From Sphingomonas jatrophae (GTDB lineage Bacteria > Pseudomonadota > Alphaproteobacteria > Sphingomonadales > Sphingomonadaceae), in assembly GCF_900113315.1 (NCBI RefSeq), contig NZ_FOZG01000001.1, positions 1,612,001-1,676,000 on the forward strand: a stretch of DNA of 64,000 bases, given 5' to 3'. The notes under the pieces are model-generated. The model did not search any database. It saw only the letters and a program-made list of their open reading frames with translations, and was not told the DNA's origin. A program made the position numbers and the translations under genes. Shown one piece after another: positions 26,853 through 34,688 of the stretch. The stretch's first letter is position 1; each line of letters opens with the position of its first letter.

Positions 26853-27266
26853 ATGGGCATTCCGATCCAGCCCCCGCGTTTCGACACCGACCTGCTGAAG
26901 CCCTTCTACGAAGGTCTGGCCAAGGGCGAACTCTGGCTGACCGCCGATGCGGAGACCGGCGCCTGGATCTGGTATCCGCCCGAGATCGTGCCCGGCCGGC
27001 CCCATGCGACGCTCGCGTGGCGGCGCGCCAGCGAGACGGGCGTGGTCTACACCTTCACGCGGGTCGAGCGCAGCCTGCTGCCGGGCGACCACAAGGCGGA
27101 GGTGCCGTTCACGGTCGTGCTGGTCGAGCCGGACGACGCGCCCGGCTGCCGCGTGCCGGGCCTGTTCGTCGCGGCGGACGAGGCGAGCGTCGCGTGCGGG
27201 CTGAAGGTACGCCTGCATCCGGTGCAGGCGGGCGATCACGTCGTGGCAGGCTTCGCGCCGGCGTGA
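26853..27266 (+). CDS. DUF35 OB-fold protein without zinc ribbon cysteines
   Basis: 137 aa protein of the DUF35/OB-fold acyl-CoA-associated family that partners thiolase-like proteins. The N-terminal helix (FDTDLLKPFYEGLAKGELWL) and the OB-fold (GVVYTFTRVERSLLPGDHK; PFTVVLVEPDD; GLFVA) are clear. The zinc ribbon normally carrying four Cys just after the helix (here ADAETGAWIWYPPEI) has none. It starts at ATG 26853 after GAGGAG, two bases past the thiolase-like stop. It likely forms a stable complex with the upstream protein. Last gene of the PQQ operon. Confidence 0.8.
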   Translation: MGIPIQPPRFDTDLLKPFYEGLAKGELWLTADAETGAWIWYPPEIVPGRPHATLAWRRASETGVVYTFTRVERSLLPGDHKAEVPFTVVLVEPDDAPGCRVPGLFVAADEASVACGLKVRLHPVQAGDHVVAGFAPA

Positions 27267-27272
27267 CGACGT

Positions 27273-27302
27273 GCCTCTCGCCGGCGGGCTCCGGCGAGAG
27301 GC
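27273..27302. terminator. Hairpin between convergent DUF35 and SnoaL genes
   Basis: Perfect 12-base stem GCCTCTCGCCGG / CCGGCGAGAGGC with a 6-base loop, between two convergent stops. There is no T-run, so it may act as a stalling or RNA-stabilising hairpin as well as a terminator. Confidence 0.75.
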
Positions 27303-27307
27303 AGTCT

Positions 27308-27937
27308 TCAGCGCGCCTGGAAGGCGCGGCGCATCGCGTAATAGTCGTCGTCGGGCATGCGTTCGCTATGCTGGCCGGCAGGCCATGCCGCATAAGGCGT
27401 CGTTGCCGGCACGACGGTGGAGTAATCTGCCAGACCGCGGCGCTGGATGATCTTCCACACGCCGCCCCGCCGCTCGAACCGGTCGAGATAGCGGCCTTCG
27501 AAGAAGGCATCCTCCTCGCCGCCGGCCTTGGCGTCGCGCCGGTGGTGCGCGAAATAGTAACATTCGCTCAATGCCTGATCGCCCTTCACCTCGATCGCGA
27601 CGTTGGAGATGTGGTGCGCGGTATATTTCGTGCCGCGCAGGACCTTGAGCGCGAACCCGGCAAACTCGACCGAGCGGCCCTTGAACCCGCCATGGTGATG
27701 CTGCGATTCCGGCCAGAAGCAGCTCAGCAGCAGCGCCTCGTCGATCCGGTCGTTGGCCCGGGCATAGTCGAACAGCACCGACTGGCAGGCGTCCTTCGCC
27801 TCCAGCCGGTCGAGCCGGGCCGCGGCATCATCGCGCGGCGCCGCCTTCGCAGCGGACGCCGCGGCAGCGAACCCGACGGGCAGCGCAACAAGGCTCCAGA
27901 GCGAGCGGCGGCGCAGGTTGGGGCTTTCCTCGGTCAT
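27308..27937 (-). CDS. SnoaL-like / NTF2-fold protein with Tat signal (copy 2)
   Basis: 209 aa paralogue of the protein at 9152-9703 (shared YVDR/YLDR-x-RRGG-WKIIxRRG and the PYxAWPAGxHSxRM tail). It carries an N-terminal twin-arginine signal: NLRRRSLWSLV followed by a hydrophobic Ala/Val stretch ending in AKA, so it is predicted to be exported folded to the periplasm. The function is probably a dehydratase or isomerase on an extracytoplasmic intermediate. Its AGGAG ribosome site overlaps the stop of the LLM gene 10 bases upstream, so the two are translationally close. Last gene of the minus operon. Confidence 0.78.
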   Translation of the reverse strand: MTEESPNLRRRSLWSLVALPVGFAAAASAAKAAPRDDAAARLDRLEAKDACQSVLFDYARANDRIDEALLLSCFWPESQHHHGGFKGRSVEFAGFALKVLRGTKYTAHHISNVAIEVKGDQALSECYYFAHHRRDAKAGGEEDAFFEGRYLDRFERRGGVWKIIQRRGLADYSTVVPATTPYAAWPAGQHSERMPDDDYYAMRRAFQAR

Positions 27938-27947
27938 CCCGTTCTCC

Positions 27948-28964
27948 TCAGGCCGCCAGCGCGGCGGGTTGGCCGTCGGCCAGGCCAAGGTCGACCAGCC
28001 GTGGCAGCACCGCCTTCTCGAACAGGCGCAGGCTGGCCCAGGACAGGTCCGGGTCGATGCCGCCGAGCAGTGCGTGGAAGGTCAGCTGCCCGCCATTTCC
28101 CAGCGCCTTGGCGATCTCGACGCACTCGTCGGGCGTCACGACCTTGATGTTGGGCATCTTCTTCAGCTCCTCCACCGTCTCGGCCGCGGAGTAGCGGGTG
28201 CTGCCCTCGCCACGCTCCTTGGCCCATTCGGCATAGGTGTTGAACGCATAGGCGATGTGCGGCGCCAGCAACGGCCAGTCCCGCTCGGGATCGTCGCTGA
28301 CGTAGAGGAAGCTCGGGCCGGGGGTCACCAGCTCCTCGGGCGGCGGGAAGCCATGCTTCTCGCGTTCCTCCTTGTAGATGCGGAACAGATCGGGCGTGCC
28401 GGGGAAATATTGATAGCCCTTGCGCGCCGCGCGGAGCGCAGACTTCTCCGTCGATCCGCCCATGTAGATCTTGGGGCCGCCGGGCGTGTAGGGCTTCGGC
28501 GTGACGCGCACAGTGCGGCCGTGATATTCGAACGGCTCGCCCGTCCACGCCTTGGCGCAGGTGTCGAGCGCCTCCGTCTGGATGGCGAGGCGCTTGGACA
28601 TGTCCTTGCCGAACATCTCGAATTCATGCGGTCGGTATCCCATGCCGGCGGTGAAGACGAGCCGCCCCTTCGACAGCAGGTCCAGCACCGCCAGATCCTC
28701 CGCCAGCCGCAGCGGATCGTGCATCGTGACGACCAGCGCCGAGAGGTGGGCGAGGATCGTCTGCGTGCAGCCGAGGATCGATGCCGCCTGGATCATCGAT
28801 GAAGGGCAGTAGCCGCCCTCCGCCCCGTGATGTTCGGCGAGATAGACCTGCTTGAAGCCGAGCTTGTCCGCCCACACCGACTGTTCGATGGCGGTCCGGT
28901 ACAGCGCCTCATGCGGCGCGCCGAACTCGGCGCGGTTCATGTCGTAACGAAGATTGAGTTCCAT
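27948..28964 (-). CDS. Luciferase-like (LLM class) flavin or F420-dependent oxidoreductase
   Basis: 338 aa TIM-barrel enzyme of the bacterial luciferase-like family. The start MELNLRYDMN and the motif YLAEHHG (Glu44-His45-His46) mark the active site; GRLVFTAGMGYRPHEFEMFG and the later GGPKIYMGGSTEKSALRAAR phosphate-binding region are typical. Family members use reduced FMN as monooxygenases, or F420 as hydride carrier. The EHH motif is compatible with either, and the operon is divergent from the Fo synthase gene, which makes a deazaflavin cofactor an attractive but unproven idea; a flavin reductase is also present at 58006. It lies between the tandem CoA-transferase and SnoaL genes. Confidence 0.83.
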   Translation of the reverse strand: MELNLRYDMNRAEFGAPHEALYRTAIEQSVWADKLGFKQVYLAEHHGAEGGYCPSSMIQAASILGCTQTILAHLSALVVTMHDPLRLAEDLAVLDLLSKGRLVFTAGMGYRPHEFEMFGKDMSKRLAIQTEALDTCAKAWTGEPFEYHGRTVRVTPKPYTPGGPKIYMGGSTEKSALRAARKGYQYFPGTPDLFRIYKEEREKHGFPPPEELVTPGPSFLYVSDDPERDWPLLAPHIAYAFNTYAEWAKERGEGSTRYSAAETVEELKKMPNIKVVTPDECVEIAKALGNGGQLTFHALLGGIDPDLSWASLRLFEKAVLPRLVDLGLADGQPAALAA

Positions 28965-28987
28965 GAATTGGCTCCGGGAGGAGGATG

Positions 28988-31366
28988 TCACGCCGCGGCG
29001 CTGGCGGGCGCGACGTGTTCGATGGCGATGCGGCGGCTGACGAGATCGTCGATCTGCTCGGGCGTGAACCCGGCCTCGCCAAGGATCTCGCGGGTATGCT
29101 CGCCCAGTCGCGGGGCCGAGCCCTTGCGGATGCCGGGGGTGCGATCCAGCCGGTTGAACAGGCCGAACTCCCGAATGTGGCCGTAGATCGAGGCCTTGTC
29201 CTCGAACACGCGGTCGGTCTGCTCGGCCCAGGGCTCGTGCAGCACTTCCTTCACCCACGAGGTTTCGCGCACGATCTCGGCCGGCGCACCCGCTGCGTCC
29301 AGCGCCGCGAATGCCTCCGCGGCAGACTTGCCTTGGAAGAAGGGTGCGACGATCGCCTGCAGCGCCGCATCGTTGGCGGTGCGGTCGCGCGGGGTGGCGA
29401 AGCGCGGGTCGGCAGGCAGGTCCGGCTGGCCGATCCCGCGGGCAAGGGCGGCGAAGCCTGCATCGTCGCGCGCGCAGATGCACACCCAGCCGTCGTCGGC
29501 CCGGTACATGCGGTCGAGCGCGCTGAAGCCGGTCTGCCCCTTGTCCAGCCGCATTCCGTAGACGACGCGGTTTTCGCCATCGAGGAAATGCTCGGACGTG
29601 GTCCACAGGCTGGAGTGGAGCTGCGGGCATTCGACATAGTCGCCCCGGCCCGTCCTGGCGCGGTTCTCGAGCGCCATCAGCACGGCGGCGGCGCCGAGGA
29701 AGCCGTTATTGTAATCCTCGTTGCCGAAGACGGAGCGGGTGGGCGGGTTACCTTCGCCGCCGCCCTCGTAGAGCAGGCCGGTCCAACCGCTGACCAGCGG
29801 CGCGAAGCTCTTCAGGAGCGCCTTGGGGCCGCGTGAGCCGTAGCCGGGCAGGTAGGTGAAGATCAGCCGCGGGTTGAGCGCGGACAGCGTCTGGTAGCCG
29901 ATCCCCAGCTTGTCCGCCTTGCCGGGGCGGAGATTGTGCATCACCACGTCCGCGCTCTCGACCAGCTTGTGCGCGGCGGCGAGCCCTTCCGGCGACTTGA
30001 GGTTGAGCACGATGCCCCGCTTGCCGCGCTGAGCCGCATCGAACACGTCCGGCAACGGGCGCATCTGGTCGCCCTCCGGCGTCTCGACCTTGATGACGTC
30101 GGCGCCCAGGTCGGACATGAGCCGGCCGGCAAAGCCGCAGGCGAAGAAGGACGAGAAATCGAGGACGCGCAGCCCCTCGAGCGGGTGGCGCACCGTGCGG
30201 CCGGTCGCCTCCACCCTGGCCGGCGCGCGGGCGAGCAGCGTCTGGAGCGCGCCATTGTCGGCACCGATGGCGGGGGCAGGCCCGGGCAGGTCCGGCTGCG
30301 CATCGTTGAAGCGCACCGCGGGTGCGGCCTGACGGATGGTGCCGAAATCCGGATCGGCGATGTCGATGCGCTGGCCGACGAACTCGACCTGATCGTCCAG
30401 CAGCACCTCGGCCGGTTCGAGCACCGGCAGCGCGGCGACGTCGGCAGCCTGGAACAGGCGGATCCATTCGTCGCGCGGCTTCGTCTTGGTCCGCTCGAAG
30501 ATCTCGACGCGGGCGATCCGATACTCCTCGTCGTTCAGCGGCGTGGCCATTTCCGGCCCCTTCACCTGCTGGATCCGATCGCCGAAGCCCAACACCTCCA
30601 TGGCAGAGCGGAAGCCGCCGGGGCCGCCGGTGTGGATCTGCATGAACAGCCCGTCGGCGCACTCGAACATGCCCGTGACCAGGCGGGTATGGCCGAACCG
30701 ATCCATCGCGCCGGAATCGGCCGTGCGGATGTAGGAGAGCCCCGCTTCCTGCCACCAGTTGTTCATCGGCGACTGTGCCATCATCGCATCCATCAGCGAT
30801 GCGCGGACGGTCTGCCCCTCGCCGGTCTCACGCCGGGCGCGGATCGCGGCAAGGATGCCGATGGCCGCCAGGAAGGCCTGCCCGTAATGCAGCGCCGGGT
30901 GGCCCGGATACATGGGGCCGGGCCGGAACGAGCTCGCCTTGTCGACCATCTGCCCGAGCCGCGCTGCGGCCAGCGACTCGCCATAGGGCCGGTCGGCGAA
31001 CGGCGTGTCGTCGCCATAGGCTTCGAGCACGGTGACGATCAGGCCCGGCTGCTCGCGCGCGAGCGTCTCGCGATCGAGGCCGAGCGCCTGCGCCTCCGCG
31101 GTCGGCAGCGAGTGGATGAAGATATCCGCCGTGGCGACCAGCGCCTTCAGCGTCTCGCGCTCGGCAGCATCCTCATAGGCCAGCTCGACGCTCCGCTTGC
31201 CGCGGTCCCACGCCTTGCGGGTCAGATCGTGCGCGAAGAAGGCGCCGCCATGCGGCTCGACCTTGATCACCTCGGCGCCGTGATCGGCCAGCAACATGCC
31301 GACGATCGCGCCCGTCATCACCCGCGACGCGTCGATGACCACCAGAGACTGCAACGGTCCGGCCAT
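28988..31366 (-). CDS. Tandem class III CoA-transferase (CaiB/BaiF fusion, copy 2)
   Basis: 792 aa with two CaiB/BaiF domains, about 1-360 and 393-792 (HPLEGLRVLDFSSFFACG opens the second). At the catalytic Asp position, 21 residues before the TG turn, the N-terminal copy has His160 (PALHYGQAFLAAIG) while the C-terminal copy has Asp551 (GNEDYNNGFLG). This repeats the pattern in the fusion at 12069-14420, with only the second half appearing competent. The ATG at 31366 follows GAGAGGA; a longer frame to 31540 overlaps the promoter and is rejected. First gene of the minus operon with the LLM and SnoaL genes, divergent from fbiC across site 4. Confidence 0.83.
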   Translation of the reverse strand: MAGPLQSLVVIDASRVMTGAIVGMLLADHGAEVIKVEPHGGAFFAHDLTRKAWDRGKRSVELAYEDAAERETLKALVATADIFIHSLPTAEAQALGLDRETLAREQPGLIVTVLEAYGDDTPFADRPYGESLAAARLGQMVDKASSFRPGPMYPGHPALHYGQAFLAAIGILAAIRARRETGEGQTVRASLMDAMMAQSPMNNWWQEAGLSYIRTADSGAMDRFGHTRLVTGMFECADGLFMQIHTGGPGGFRSAMEVLGFGDRIQQVKGPEMATPLNDEEYRIARVEIFERTKTKPRDEWIRLFQAADVAALPVLEPAEVLLDDQVEFVGQRIDIADPDFGTIRQAAPAVRFNDAQPDLPGPAPAIGADNGALQTLLARAPARVEATGRTVRHPLEGLRVLDFSSFFACGFAGRLMSDLGADVIKVETPEGDQMRPLPDVFDAAQRGKRGIVLNLKSPEGLAAAHKLVESADVVMHNLRPGKADKLGIGYQTLSALNPRLIFTYLPGYGSRGPKALLKSFAPLVSGWTGLLYEGGGEGNPPTRSVFGNEDYNNGFLGAAAVLMALENRARTGRGDYVECPQLHSSLWTTSEHFLDGENRVVYGMRLDKGQTGFSALDRMYRADDGWVCICARDDAGFAALARGIGQPDLPADPRFATPRDRTANDAALQAIVAPFFQGKSAAEAFAALDAAGAPAEIVRETSWVKEVLHEPWAEQTDRVFEDKASIYGHIREFGLFNRLDRTPGIRKGSAPRLGEHTREILGEAGFTPEQIDDLVSRRIAIEHVAPASAAA

Positions 31367-31476
31367 GTCGATCCTCTCACCCCGTCGGCCTGGCGCGCAT
31401 CGGTAGACCGAGGCTTCGCCAGGCATATCCTTGGCCGCATCTATCACCGAAGAGGGCGGGGAAGTGCAAGGCAATT

Positions 31477-31492
31477 TGGCACACCTGTGCAA
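31477..31492. promoter_or_regulatory. Regulon palindrome, site 4 (TGGCAC-ACCT-GTGCAA)
   Basis: Palindrome with matching outer flanks (AATT before, ATT after), between divergent CoA-transferase and fbiC genes. On the plus strand TTGACA (31494-31499) begins one base after it, with GATGCT at 31517-31522 after 17 bases as a possible -10. The site could serve both directions. Confidence 0.65.
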
Positions 31493-31584
31493 ATTGACAT
31501 CCCTCTCCCACGCGGCGATGCTTGAACCGCCATGCGGCATGGCCCCCCACAGATTGGTCGAGGTCTCGGGTGAGGAGAGGAAGC

Positions 31585-33927
31585 GTGCGAGACGAACTGA
31601 CCGCCATGCCCGACGAGGAGGCCGCCCACCTGCTGGCGCTGCCGGCGGAGGCCATGCTGGCCGAGGCGGAGGCGTCGACGCTGGCGGTGCACGGCGCTGT
31701 CGTCACCTATTCGCGCAAGGTGTTCGTGCCGCTGACGCGTCTGTGCCGCGATGTCTGCCACTATTGCACCTTCGCCACCACACCGAAGCAACTTGGCGCG
31801 CCCTTCCTCCCGCGCGAGCAGGTGCTGGAGATCGCGCGCGCGGGTGTCGCATCGGGGTGTCGCGAGGCGCTGTTCACGCTCGGCGATCGTCCGGAAGACC
31901 GCTATCCCGCCGCACGCGCAGCGCTGGACGCCGGCGGCCATGCCTCGACGCTTCACCTCCTGCGCGACATGGCGGCGCTCGTCCTGGAAGAGACCGGGCT
32001 GCTGCCGCACCTCAATCCGGGCCTGATGGACGAGGCCGCGCTGAGGATGCTACGGCCGGTCTCCGCCTCCATGGGGCTGATGCTGGAGACGGTGTCGGAG
32101 CGGCTGTCTACGCGCGGTGGTCCGCACTTCGGGTCGCCGGACAAGGCGCCCGCGGCGCGCCTCGCGGTGATCGACGCCGCCGGCCGGGCAGGCGTGCCGT
32201 TCACCACCGGATTGCTGATCGGCATCGGCGAGACGCGGGCCGAACGGCTCGATGCGCTGCACGCCATCCGCACGCTGCACGAGCGGCACGGCCACATCCA
32301 GGAAGTCATCATCCAGAACTTCCGCGCCAAGCCCGGCACGCGGATGGCCTCGCATCCGGAGCCGTCGCTGGCCGACCATGCCTGGACGGTCGCCGCGGCC
32401 CGGCTGGTTCTCGGGCCGGCCATGTCCATCCAGGCGCCGCCCAACCTGCACGCCGCCGAGGCGCTGGCGACGCTGTTGCGCGCGGGCGTGAACGACTGGG
32501 GCGGTGTCTCCCCTGTTACGCCCGATCATGTGAACCCGGAGGCGCCCTGGCCGCACCTCGCCATGCTGGATGCGGCGACGCGCGGGGCGAAGCGGACGCT
32601 GCGCGAGCGGCTGGCCATCGCCCCTGCCTTCGCCAAGGCGCCCACGGCTCGGCTGGAGCCGGCCATCGCGGTGCGGGTGCGCCGTGCCGTCGACGGGCGC
32701 GGCCTGCCTGTGGTGGATGGCTGGCGCCCGGGAACGGACGTGGCGATGCCGTCGCTCGCAGCGGTGGGCAGCAGCGCGGACGCGCGCCGGGTGGACGCCA
32801 TCCTCTCCCGTGGCGAAGCGGGATCGCGTCTCAGCGAAAGCGAGATCGTCCGCCTGTTCGCCGCAGACGGGCCGGAGGTGCCGCGCATCTTCGCCGCAGC
32901 CGACCGGCTGCGCGCGCAAGTGGTGGGCGATACCGTCACCTTCGTCGTCAACCGCAACATCAACTATACCAACATCTGCCTCTACAAATGCGGGTTCTGC
33001 GCCTTCTCCAAGGGCAGCACCAAGGCGATGCGCGGGCCGGCCTATCGGCTCGATCTCGACGAGGTCGGACGGCGCGCGGCCGAGGCGTGGGACCGCGGCG
33101 CGACCGAGGTGTGCCTGCAGGGCGGCATCCACCCCGATTATGACGGCAACACCTACCTGTCCGTGCTGGCGGCGGTGCGCGCTGCCGCGCCCGACATCCA
33201 CATCCACGCTTTCTCGCCGCTGGAGGTGACGCACGGCGCGACGACGCTCGGCCTCCAGCTCGCCGACTATCTGGCGCGGCTGAAGGCGGCGGGGCTGTCG
33301 ACCCTTCCGGGCACTGCGGCGGAGATCCTCGACGACGAAATCCGTGCGATCATCTGCCCCGACAAGCTCGACACCGCGGCGTGGATCGAGGTGATGCGCA
33401 CCGCACACCGTGTCGGCCTGCGCTCCACCGCGACGATCATGTTCGGCCATGCCGACGATTATCGCCACTGGGCGCGACACCTGCTGCGCGTCCGCGACCT
33501 TCAGGCAGAGACCGGCGGCTTCACCGAATTCGTTCCTTTGCCCTTCGTCCACATGGAGGCGCCGATGTGGCGCAAGGGCCAGGTCCGCTCCGGCCCGTCC
33601 GCGCGTGAGGCGCTGCTGATACAGGCGATCGCCCGGATCGTGCTCTACCCGCTCATCCCCAATATTCAGGCGAGCTGGGTCAAGCTGGGCGAGGCGGGCG
33701 CGCGCGCTGCGCTGGACGCCGGCACCAACGACCTTGGCGGCGTGCTGATGGACGAATCGATCACGCGCGCAGCAGGCGGCGTGAACGGCCAGATGTTCGA
33801 TGCCGCGCGCATGGCCGCCGTCGCCGAAGCTGCCGGGCGACCGCTCCGGCAGCGCACCACCCTCTATGCGCCTGTGCGCCGAACCTACTCGGGAGACTTG
33901 AATGACGACTGCCGCTGCATCGCCTGA
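31585..33927 (+). CDS. fbiC: Fo synthase, fused CofG-CofH (FbiC type)
   Basis: 780 aa with two radical-SAM domains that together make Fo, the deazaflavin chromophore of F420, from a pyrimidine precursor and tyrosine. The N-terminal CofG-like domain has the 4Fe-4S motif at Cys54, Cys58 and Cys61 (RLCRDVCHYCTF); the C-terminal CofH-like domain has Cys465, Cys469 and Cys472 (NICLYKCGFCAF). The CofG-then-CofH order is that of actinobacterial FbiC. The GTG at 31585 follows GAGGAGAGG; the earlier in-frame TTG at 31522 falls in the promoter. The 3' end overlaps the F420:NADP oxidoreductase gene by 26 bases. No cofC, cofD or cofE lies in the window, so F420 completion must be encoded elsewhere or Fo itself is used. 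Confidence 0.92.
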   Translation: MRDELTAMPDEEAAHLLALPAEAMLAEAEASTLAVHGAVVTYSRKVFVPLTRLCRDVCHYCTFATTPKQLGAPFLPREQVLEIARAGVASGCREALFTLGDRPEDRYPAARAALDAGGHASTLHLLRDMAALVLEETGLLPHLNPGLMDEAALRMLRPVSASMGLMLETVSERLSTRGGPHFGSPDKAPAARLAVIDAAGRAGVPFTTGLLIGIGETRAERLDALHAIRTLHERHGHIQEVIIQNFRAKPGTRMASHPEPSLADHAWTVAAARLVLGPAMSIQAPPNLHAAEALATLLRAGVNDWGGVSPVTPDHVNPEAPWPHLAMLDAATRGAKRTLRERLAIAPAFAKAPTARLEPAIAVRVRRAVDGRGLPVVDGWRPGTDVAMPSLAAVGSSADARRVDAILSRGEAGSRLSESEIVRLFAADGPEVPRIFAAADRLRAQVVGDTVTFVVNRNINYTNICLYKCGFCAFSKGSTKAMRGPAYRLDLDEVGRRAAEAWDRGATEVCLQGGIHPDYDGNTYLSVLAAVRAAAPDIHIHAFSPLEVTHGATTLGLQLADYLARLKAAGLSTLPGTAAEILDDEIRAIICPDKLDTAAWIEVMRTAHRVGLRSTATIMFGHADDYRHWARHLLRVRDLQAETGGFTEFVPLPFVHMEAPMWRKGQVRSGPSAREALLIQAIARIVLYPLIPNIQASWVKLGEAGARAALDAGTNDLGGVLMDESITRAAGGVNGQMFDAARMAAVAEAAGRPLRQRTTLYAPVRRTYSGDLNDDCRCIA

Positions 33928-34576
33928 CGCGACCATCGCGATCATCGGCGGAACGGGAAAGCTGGGGGCCGCGATCGGACGGCGGCTCGCCAAGGCGGGG
34001 CGGCGCGTGATCCTCGGCTCGCGCTCGGCGGAGAGTGCGCAGGCGAAGGCCGCGGAGCTGGGCTTCGGCCTGACCGGCCTCGGCAATGCCGAGGCGGCGC
34101 AGGCGGGCGACGTGCTGATCGTCACCGTTCCATTCTCGGCACAGGACGCGACCCTGGCGGAGATCGCCCCGCATGCGGTGGGCAAGATCGTCTGCGACAC
34201 GACGGTGCCGCTGGTGCCGCCCAAGGTGATGCGCGTGCAGATGCCGGGCGAGGGCAGCGCGGCGCAGCGGGCGGAAGGATTGCTGGGCGAAGGCGTCACC
34301 GTCGTCTCGGCGTTCCACAATGTCGCCGCGCACAAGCTGGCCACCGACGACGATATCGGCTGCGACGTGCTGGTGTTCGGCGACGACAAGGCAGCGCGGA
34401 GCGTCATCGTCACCCTGGCCGACCAGGCCGGCCTGCGCGGCCTTCACGGCGGTGCGCTCGCCAACTCCGCGGCGGCGGAAGCGCTGACCTCCGTGCTGAT
34501 CTTCCTGAACAAGACCTACAAGGTCGACGGTGCAGGCGTCCGCATCACCGGTGAACTGGTCCCGCCGGCGGACTGA
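33902..34576 (+). CDS. npdG: F420H2:NADP oxidoreductase (Fno/NpdG)
   Basis: 224 aa enzyme with an N-terminal Rossmann dinucleotide site IAIIGGTGKLGAAIGRRLAK (GGTGKLG at 16-22) and the characteristic continuation RRVILGSRSAESA. The C-terminal half (AFHNVAAHKLA, then FGDDKAARSVIVTLADQAGL) matches Fno/NpdG. It moves hydride between NADPH and F420 (or Fo), feeding F420-dependent reductases. The start is preceded by GGGAGA and lies inside the fbiC coding sequence, in another frame, so the two are almost certainly coexpressed. Its presence with fbiC makes a deazaflavin reduction system the plainest reading of this locus. Confidence 0.9.
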   Translation: MTTAAASPDATIAIIGGTGKLGAAIGRRLAKAGRRVILGSRSAESAQAKAAELGFGLTGLGNAEAAQAGDVLIVTVPFSAQDATLAEIAPHAVGKIVCDTTVPLVPPKVMRVQMPGEGSAAQRAEGLLGEGVTVVSAFHNVAAHKLATDDDIGCDVLVFGDDKAARSVIVTLADQAGLRGLHGGALANSAAAEALTSVLIFLNKTYKVDGAGVRITGELVPPAD

Positions 34577-34584
34577 TCCAAGGT

Positions 34585-34607
34585 CAACGGTGCAGCGAAC
34601 GCCGTTG
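34585..34607 (+). terminator. Weak hairpin after npdG
   Basis: CAACGG and CCGTTG form a 6-base stem eight bases past the npdG stop, without a T-run. A weak or partial terminator at most, ahead of the P450 promoter. Confidence 0.3.
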
Positions 34608-34620
34608 CGTGCGAAGGCGA

Positions 34621-34680
34621 TTGACAGGGGGGCGGGAGCCGGTCATTTCTAACCAACAATGCAGATTTATCTGCACGAAA
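34621..34680 (+). promoter_or_regulatory. P450 promoter region with variant palindrome (site 5)
   Basis: TTGACA at 34621-34626 is a strong -35 candidate; a -10 is unclear around 34644-34650. Downstream, TGCAGAT-TT-ATCTGCA (34660-34675) is a perfect palindrome with wider spacing than the other sites, but its right arm reads TATCTGCAC like the left arm of site 10. It may be a variant operator or a half-site just before the ribosome site. Confidence 0.45.
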
Positions 34681-34688
34681 GGAGAGAG

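Noticed and set aside
31522-31584. N-terminal extension of FbiC from the TTG at 31522
   Set aside because: It begins within the proposed promoter; the GTG at 31585 has a clear ribosome site and leaves a normal FbiC length.
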